DNA of 64,000 bases from Dioscorea cayenensis subsp. rotundata (lineage: Eukaryota > Streptophyta > Magnoliopsida > Dioscoreales > Dioscoreaceae). Position numbers and translations under genes: made by a program. This document shows, one piece after another, positions 57,814 to 64,000 of this stretch. The notes under the pieces were generated by a model. That model was not told where the DNA came from, did no database searches, and saw nothing but the letters and a program-made list of their open reading frames with translations. How positions within the stretch are numbered: the first letter of the stretch is position 1; each line of letters begins with the position of its first letter. The stretch lies in NCBI RefSeq assembly GCF_009730915.1, contig NC_052474.1, forward strand, positions 1-64,000, given 5' to 3'.

Positions 57814-60800
57814 ATGGAACCATCAAGCAATGGCCAAGCAACGATGTCTGTTAATCTTGGAACCCAGCAACTTCCTCCTACCAGCAAACAGATTGCACAG
57901 GTTGATTTATTGCCTAGGTTCCATACAACATCTGTTGACAAGGGGTCACAGCCGCTGTCATTAGCAGAAAGGCAATTTGCACAATCTAAGGTTCAAACTT
58001 CCTTGTCTGCAAACTTTGGGTCGTATCAATTTTTGCCAACCAACAATCAGCCTGTACAGATGGAACCATCGCCAAGAACCCCAAATCCCATGCCTGTTTA
58101 TTTTGGCTTGCATTCACTGTCATCGACAAATAGAAGACCATCAGACATTTCTAGATCTCTCAACATTCAAACCTCAATTCCCAATAATCCAGGGTTATTA
58201 CCTCCTCTGTATGCCAACAAGAGGCAGGTCCAAATGGTACCATCACCCAAGCTTCAAGCTGTGACACCAGCTACTGTGGGGCTCCAACAACTTTCATCAA
58301 CTAATAAGCGTCCAGCCCAGACAGAATTACCATCGAAGGCGCAAACTGAGATTGAATCTGTGAGGTTAAAACTCAGGGAGTCTTTGGGTGCTGCTTTGGC
58401 AATGGTTTGTAACCAACAGAATAAGCAACAAGCACCACAAAAGAGCATGAAGGCTGAGGAAACAGATGCAGGTACATTAAAGCCAACAGAAATAAATTCT
58501 CAATCAGACAGATCAGGAACTGTACAAGAGAATGCTTTGTCTGGTACTTCAGAAGCTTCAGCCTCCAATGAGCATACAGAAAAACAGGAAAGCCAAATTC
58601 CAGCAGGTGGTATTGCAGCTACTGAAATGCAAGACTTGCAACCAAGCCATGGGATTTTAGAGGATGATTTGCTATTAAACAATAATTCTGTTATCAAAGA
58701 TGAACTTCTTCAGGGACATGGTCTCTGTTGGGCTTCTGATGCCACTATTACCTCTGAAGGAATAAGTAGCTTTACTTCTAAAAAACCAAAACTAGCACTT
58801 GAGGAAGCTAGAGGAGATCCGGGTGGAGTATCAGATCAAACTTCTGTTACCCTTGCGATCAAAATCGAAGCTGAGCTTTTTAAATTACATGGAGGTGTCA
58901 ATAAAAAATATAAGGAAAAGGCCAGATCTTTGTTGTTTAATCTGAAAGATCGCAATAACCCAGAGCTAAGGGAGAGGGTATTTTCTGGTGACATTGCTCC
59001 AGAACGTCTTTGTTCCATGACTGCAGAGGAACTTGCTTCCAAGGAACTCTCTCAATGGAGGTTAGCCAAGGCAGAAGAGCTTGCACAGATGGTGGTATTA
59101 CCTGATTCTGATGTCGATATCAGGCGATTGGTGAAAAAAACTCATAAAGGAGAGGTTCAGGTGGAAGTTGAACGGGATGATAATGTTTCTGTGGAGGTGG
59201 CACTTGGAGCAAGTGTGCTCACGCAGATTCCGGCAAAAGTAAATGAAGGGGAAACTCAAGCTCAAGGGAAGACAAATGACAAAAGTGGTGTAGCTGCATC
59301 CAGACTTCAAGAAAAGGCATCTGAAGTCTCATTGACAGGGAAGAAGGCTGATTTAGGTGACCAGAACCTTGGCGGCAATTTAGATATTCTGAATGAGAAG
59401 CCTGATTTAATGCAAGAGCTCATGGTGGATGAACTGAAAGGTGCAGAATTACTTCCCCCAATAGTATCTCTTGATGAGTTTATGGAGGCCCTTGATTCTG
59501 AGCCACCATTTGAAAATATGTCAATGGGAAGAGGGGAAGATATGCCTAGTTTTGATGGGAAAACCTCAGATTCTGTTGAGCCTCAGAAAAGTACGGCCTT
59601 GGATGAGTTGAGCCCTAAAGTGGACTCTGCTTCAGGTAGCTTAGATTCCAAGTTGAATTCTGCACAAGCTGGATCAGTATCAAAGATGGATACCGTGGGT
59701 ACTTGTTTGGTTGCTGATAACCCTGAGAAGGTAGATTCCAAGGATCCGGATATTGATGGTGAGACGAAATCCAATTCTATTCAAGCTGGATCAGAAGCTA
59801 TCCCTTCTGGTAGTGCATCCAAGGGAGGCAATATCTGGGAAGGGTTAATTCAATTAGCTGCTTCTTCACTGGTGACTGTTATTGGCTTCTTCACAAGGTA
59901 TGTTTTCTTACTTCTGTGCTGTGAGGCTTTTGAGATTCATTGCCCTTTCTAAATTATTTGTAGAGCATACGTAAGATGCATGCCTGTATTTGTGGCTTTA
60001 AAATCTATTGAAAATGTTACTCAGTATGTGTGACCTTCGGGTGTTGACAATAACTTGCTCATAAACTGTCCTTTCAGTGGGGAGAGAACATCTACTAGAG
60101 AATGGCCTAACATACTTGAGATCAAAGGAAGAGTCAGATTAGATGCTTTTGAAAAGTTCCTCCAAGATCTTCCACTCTCTCGGAGCCGTGCTGTTATGGT
60201 ACTACACTGAATCTTTGCTTAAATGCATCAATTTATTAGTGATATTTTCCTCTTTTTTAGCATCAACCATTGAGGTTCAACTAGATGATTTGTACAGGTT
60301 CCTAAGTCTACCCAAACCAATATTTTATTTGTTTCACTGTGCCATTCTTCTTTTGCGTCATACACACAATTGCAACTGCTTTCCTTTCTAAAATGCAAAT
60401 TTTGTGAGAAAGTATACAATGCCGGATATAACACAGATGAGTGAAAAAAAAATTAATCTCCAACACATTAACCATCTGTGATCTTGAAGTTGTGTGGCAG
60501 CAAGTGTACTTTTGCGGCATCTCTAAACCTCATTTCAATATTGTCTATCTGGCTCACATAATCTATTCTTGATTGACAGATTGTACAATTCTGCTGGAAG
60601 GAAGGTTCTCCCGAGAATGGTCGGGTCAACCTCTGTGAGGTGGTATCTATTGCTCAAATCTATTCCTTGTTTATGGTGGCCATTCTTATAGATCTATATC
60701 TGATTTTGGTTTTCTTCCTTTGCAGACAGTGGACTCATACATTGCTGATGGAAGGCTTGGTTTCGCTGAGCCTGCTTCAGGAGTGGAACTCTACTTCTGC

Positions 60801-61802
60801 CCGCCGCACAAGAGGACTACTGAAATGCTTGCAAAACACCTATCAAAGGAGCAGATAGAGACGTTAAACTCAGCTGAAAATGCCCTCATTGGTGTGGTTG
60901 TATGGAGAAAGGCTCATGTAACCGTATCACCCAGGATGTCATCGCACAGCAAGAACAGTAGCACCAAGAGACAGCTTTCTTCCAGAAGACATCAAAATGT
61001 TAATCCCACCATTAATTCTAAGAACTTGCAGGCCCCTCCACCCATTGCCCACCCTTCCCTTCCATCCCTCCCATCTGATGATGAAACTATGGATGATGTA
61101 CCCCCCGGATTTGGTCCGGACGCTAGGGATGAAGATGATCTTCCTGAATTTGATTTTTCTCATGGAAATTCTCAAGCTTCAGTTCGTAATGCCTCCCACT
61201 CTTCTGGCCTTGGTATAGCTGGTAAACTTCCGGCTGATCAAATGAGAGAGCTAGTGCACAAGTATGGTCAGAGTGAAACTACAAAGAAACCAGCTCTGGA
61301 AATCCAACCATGGAATGAGGATGATGACGATGATGATATTCCAGAATGGCAACCTCCCCAGGATAGCCAGCCACACCCTCAACCCCATTCACTCACACCA
61401 CCACCAACGGCACCACCTACAGCACAAGTGCAAGCCTATCAGACATTAAATGGTCAAACTGCGCTATTTAACCAACAAATGATGCAAGTAACAACACCTC
61501 AGCAGCAGTTAGCACAACCTCAACAACTTGTTCAGTTTGCAACAGCACTGCCCATGCAACTACAGCCACCTTTGCAATCTCAGATAGGGATGGGGTACGT
61601 GCAGCAGGTCCAGCAGAATGTGCAACCTGGTTGGCAGCCTGCACAATGGTGGCCCCCTGCTCCTGGGCCAGCAGATGCAGGTCCAGGTATGAATGCCCAG
61701 GTGCAGCCTTCACAGTATGGTTCCCAACTGGGGGATGGACAATTCTATGGGATGCAAGGCCATGGAGCCTCCCATAATGGGACCGGGTGGAGGCATCGAT
61801 AA
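57814..61802 (+). CDS. TFIIS-central plus SPOC domain protein (1113 aa), probable transcription/RNA regulator
   Basis: A leader exon ends at the donor 56085 (tcttcag|gtaatc), and the coding exon starts after an acceptor at 57796. Coding exons 57814-59897, 60078-60198, 60580-60639 and 60726-61802 join in frame to 1113 aa. Residues 1-340 are Ser/Gln/Pro-rich. Residues ~346-430 form the TFIIS central domain (KYKEKARSLLFNLKDRNN, then LCSMTAEELAS). The SPOC domain spans ~697-825, with REWPNILEIKGRVR and VQFCWKEGS. Next come an acidic part (EDDDDDDIPEW) and a Gln/Pro-rich tail. The pair resembles plant SPOC/TFIIS proteins and yeast Bye1 without a visible PHD. Such proteins act with RNA polymerase II elongation or chromatin. 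The long first exon is typical. Confidence 0.93.
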
Positions 61803-62759
61803 GTTCAACAATTTGGGGTGGGGGTGCGCTGACTGTTTGTTAACCATTCCCTGAGGCAATCAACTTTTTGTAGCAAGCTGGCATTCCATCTGTTCAAATA
61901 TTTTGCATTTCCTTTTTTTTTTTCTTCCCTTTATCTGCAGGTCTGTATCAGGGATCCTTGTATATATAGTGCCAGTGGCGAATCTGGGTTGGGGGGTTGT
62001 CATTCACATTTAGGGGCGTTAGGAGTTTCTGTAGCATACCTGCATTTTTTGGTTTGCTTCCTAGTTTTGGGCCTGTGTGGATGGTTCAGGCAGAAAGCTA
62101 ACTTAATATCCAAAAATCTAGTTCAGAACATACAACTACTACAAGTTATCATATTAAAGGATCTCGGAACCCAAATATTATGTTCGCGTGGGATTAATTC
62201 AAAATTTAGATCATGGCCCACTCTCTTTGCATGCATGCTTTGATTGATTCTTGTGCCAAGCCTTTTTAAGTTACATTTGTGAGGAAAAATAATTAAAAGT
62301 GGGTGTTAGGGAATATTCTACTAGTTAAAAACTAATAAATTTTACAAAAGAGATGCAATCTCGGTCATTGGCGTTTAAGATAATTTGTCACATTTTTCCA
62401 TTGCGTACATGATATGCTTCGGGAGTCTCACAGCCTTGTGCAGAGCAGCCTGTCATGGCGACTTGGTTTGGCGCCAGATGACAAAAATAAACAGCTTGCA
62501 CAAAAAACATCCCCAGAACGGTGGAGCAGTTTGTGAGTAAAAAATGGTGCATCATGTATCCTTTTGAAGATCTGATAGGCATGCACATTTCAACTGTTTC
62601 CAGGCTCTCGCAGCATGTTGCAGCGGGACACAATCTTTCGAAAGTCTTCCAAACTTAGCTGAAAGTTTCAACGAGTACTTCTTAGAAAATATTAATGAAA
62701 ACAAGTCTCTGCTTGACCAATAGGCGAGAAAGTCTATTAGAAATACATGTTCTAATACA
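61803..62759. other. 3' UTR of SPOC gene and intergenic DNA
   Basis: The 3' UTR should lie in the first few hundred bases; T-rich tracts occur at 61910-61925. No other gene is seen. Open frames on the minus strand here have no recognised family. Confidence 0.5.
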
Positions 62760-62918
62760 GACGAGCCATCGGTGGCACAGTGGCAGTGACACATCCCCTA
62801 AAGGGAAGTCCTAGTTCAAGTCCCAAAGCATGCAGACTCAAGGGTTGGAAGTAAAAAACATTAGCTACTTGTAGAATTTGTCTGATTTACTCTACATGCA
62901 ATACCACCAAAAAAAATC
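62760..62918 (+). mobile_element. tRNA-derived SINE (Au-like)
   Basis: A pol III A box fits the consensus fully (tggcacagtgg, 62773-62783). A B box (agttcaagtcc, 62813-62823) follows 29 bp later. Between them is a 'gtgacacatcccctaaagg' stretch similar to plant Au-type SINEs. An A-rich tail (accaccaaaaaaaa) ends near 62918. No clear target-site duplication was found by eye. It is too diverged for a functional tRNA, as no cloverleaf is evident. Confidence 0.8.
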
Positions 62919-63367
62919 ACTAACGCAAAAATGTGATTAACAACATTTGACATCCTATCAAGAAATCTACGTATGAAAATTTATTAGACAAAATAATACA
63001 CTTGGACTTATATAACAAGAAATAAAGAATGAGAAGAATCATTCATTTTAAAAAAGCTCATACGATAGACTTGTTGCTTATTACAGGATTGCCTCTTGGT
63101 TTTGCCTGGTATAATACTCAAGCCTGCTGGACCATAAATTAGAGTTGAGTGCAGGTAGATGCTAGCATTGCAGTTCCAGTCTAATGGCTCTTATGTACAT
63201 TTAGTTTCAAAAACTGAACATTGGATAATGCTTCTAACGCAATACATGATATCATCGAATGTTTAATACTATCAACCCTTAATGTAAATTTCAATATTAT
63301 GATTTACGTCAGCTATCAACTAGTTCAAGATGGTATGCATTTGAAAATATAAAGAAGGATTCCTCAC

Positions 63368-64000
63368 CTTCCCATCTTTGTCACTGTCAAAGCAATGAAT
63401 CATAAGTGCTATTTCCATCTCAGTCCAACTGAAATCATGAGCAATGGCCATTCTCTGCAAATCACGAAGGGAAATATGCCCCTTCCCTACCTCTGCAATT
63501 CAAGTCAGGATCCTTAATATGCATAATTGAAAAGAATTGAAACAAGAGAACAATATTGCATCCCACAAGTTTAGGGTACAAAGTTAAAGAAGTTTTTAGC
63601 AGACATTTTACCATCAAATGAGAAGAAGAAAGCAACTAATTCATCTTCAGTCAGCTGAACCCGTCTACTATTCTGAACAATAAAAACTTTATTATTAAAC
63701 AACAGAAACATCAAGATATAAAATGAAATGCAAGCATCGAGCCCTTTGGAACCACAAACCAGTTTTCTTTGCTTCTTTTTGGCAGATGTAGCTTGAGTTT
63801 TTGTCTTGTCTGTCATCCCATGAAGTTGGGCACCACGTGTGGTTTTCCCAGAATTCTGAGAAGGCCCACCAGCTTCCGCGGTGGAACACTCTGCCACACT
63901 TCCTAATGATAGAGCAATCGCCTGCGTAAGGTATTAAGCCATCAAATTGTAGAGCCATCCATGTTCGCATAAAGCAAGAGTGAGATGAAGACATAACAAA
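63368..64000 (-). CDS. EF-hand calcium-binding protein, partial (5' end beyond right edge)
   Basis: Three minus-strand exons fit together: 63760-63921 (ending KKKQRKL), 63612-63672 (NSRRVQLTEDELVAFFFSFDG start) and 63368-63492 (EVGKGHISLRDLQRM to FDSDKDGK). They use GT-AG borders and keep frame. An acceptor (tacgcag) at 63922 shows that at least one more 5' exon lies beyond the window. The FSWTEMEIALMIHCFDSDKDGK part reads as the helix and loop start of an EF hand (D-x-D-x-D-G). The next exon, expected below 63367, was not found, so the C-terminus is undefined. The candidate start inside the first visible exon is GTG, not ATG. The protein resembles a small plant calcium-binding family; function is inferred. 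Confidence 0.75.

Noticed and set aside
62760-62918. Functional tRNA gene at the A/B boxes.
   Set aside because: No acceptor stem or anticodon arm pairs as needed, and an A-rich tail follows, which fits a SINE.
63695-63994. 99-codon minus-strand frame at the right edge, starting MSSSHSCF.
   Set aside because: It is out of frame with the EF-hand exon and crosses a good acceptor at 63922, so it is intron plus shifted exon.

Overview
The window is nuclear DNA of a flowering plant. It has spliced protein genes with short exons and AT-rich GT-AG introns, a plant-type Ty3/gypsy LTR element, a plant L1-type LINE, a tRNA-derived SINE, and many plant-only families (QWRF, OWL1/dnaJ 13, VAP27, nepenthesin-type protease). 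Several genes start with a very GC-rich first exon and become AT-rich downstream (QWRF, HINT4, the intronless protease). That gradient is typical of monocots, so a non-grass monocot is my best guess, but the species cannot be fixed from the sequence alone.

Layout. 1-7071: a Ty3/gypsy-like LTR element with very long LTRs (about 2.9 kb) around an internal region of only 1.6 kb that lacks any recognisable pol. It abuts 7072-12490, a decayed LINE on the minus strand whose coding region stops exactly at the LTR edge. This suggests the LTR element inserted into the LINE. 12.5-15.9 kb is AT-rich intergenic DNA. From 15.9 kb onward the window is gene-bearing.

Genes in order: QWRF-motif protein (+, 5 coding exons); DnaJ protein OWL1/dnaJ 13 (+, 13 exons, about 10 kb, introns full of local duplications); histidine-triad protein HINT4 (+, 6 exons); intronless A1 aspartyl protease (+); a 99-aa two-hydrophobic-segment small protein (+); a plastid-like six-helix membrane protein (+, 5' UTR intron); a pseudogene of the cytochrome c maturation ATPase CcmA/ABCI1 (+); a divergent single-unit ubiquitin with a non-ubiquitin tail (-, 5' UTR intron); a VAP27-type MSP protein (+, 8 exons); a LENG1/CIR-N-domain protein (-, single exon); a TFIIS-central plus SPOC domain protein (+, 4 coding exons, 1113 aa); and the 3' part of an EF-hand gene running in from the right edge (-). 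A tRNA-derived SINE lies between the last two.

The genes are ordinary unlinked plant housekeeping and signalling genes, not a cluster. Two relationships stand out. HINT4 and the aspartyl protease are consecutive genes, as their likely Arabidopsis counterparts At4g16566 and At4g16563 appear to be. Two divergent pairs (ubiquitin-like/VAP27 and LENG1/SPOC) share short upstream regions. I found no convincing new multigene system. The most unusual items are the tailed ubiquitin, the CcmA pseudogene with many small deletions, the reduced LTR element nested in a LINE, and the repeat cluster upstream of OWL1.
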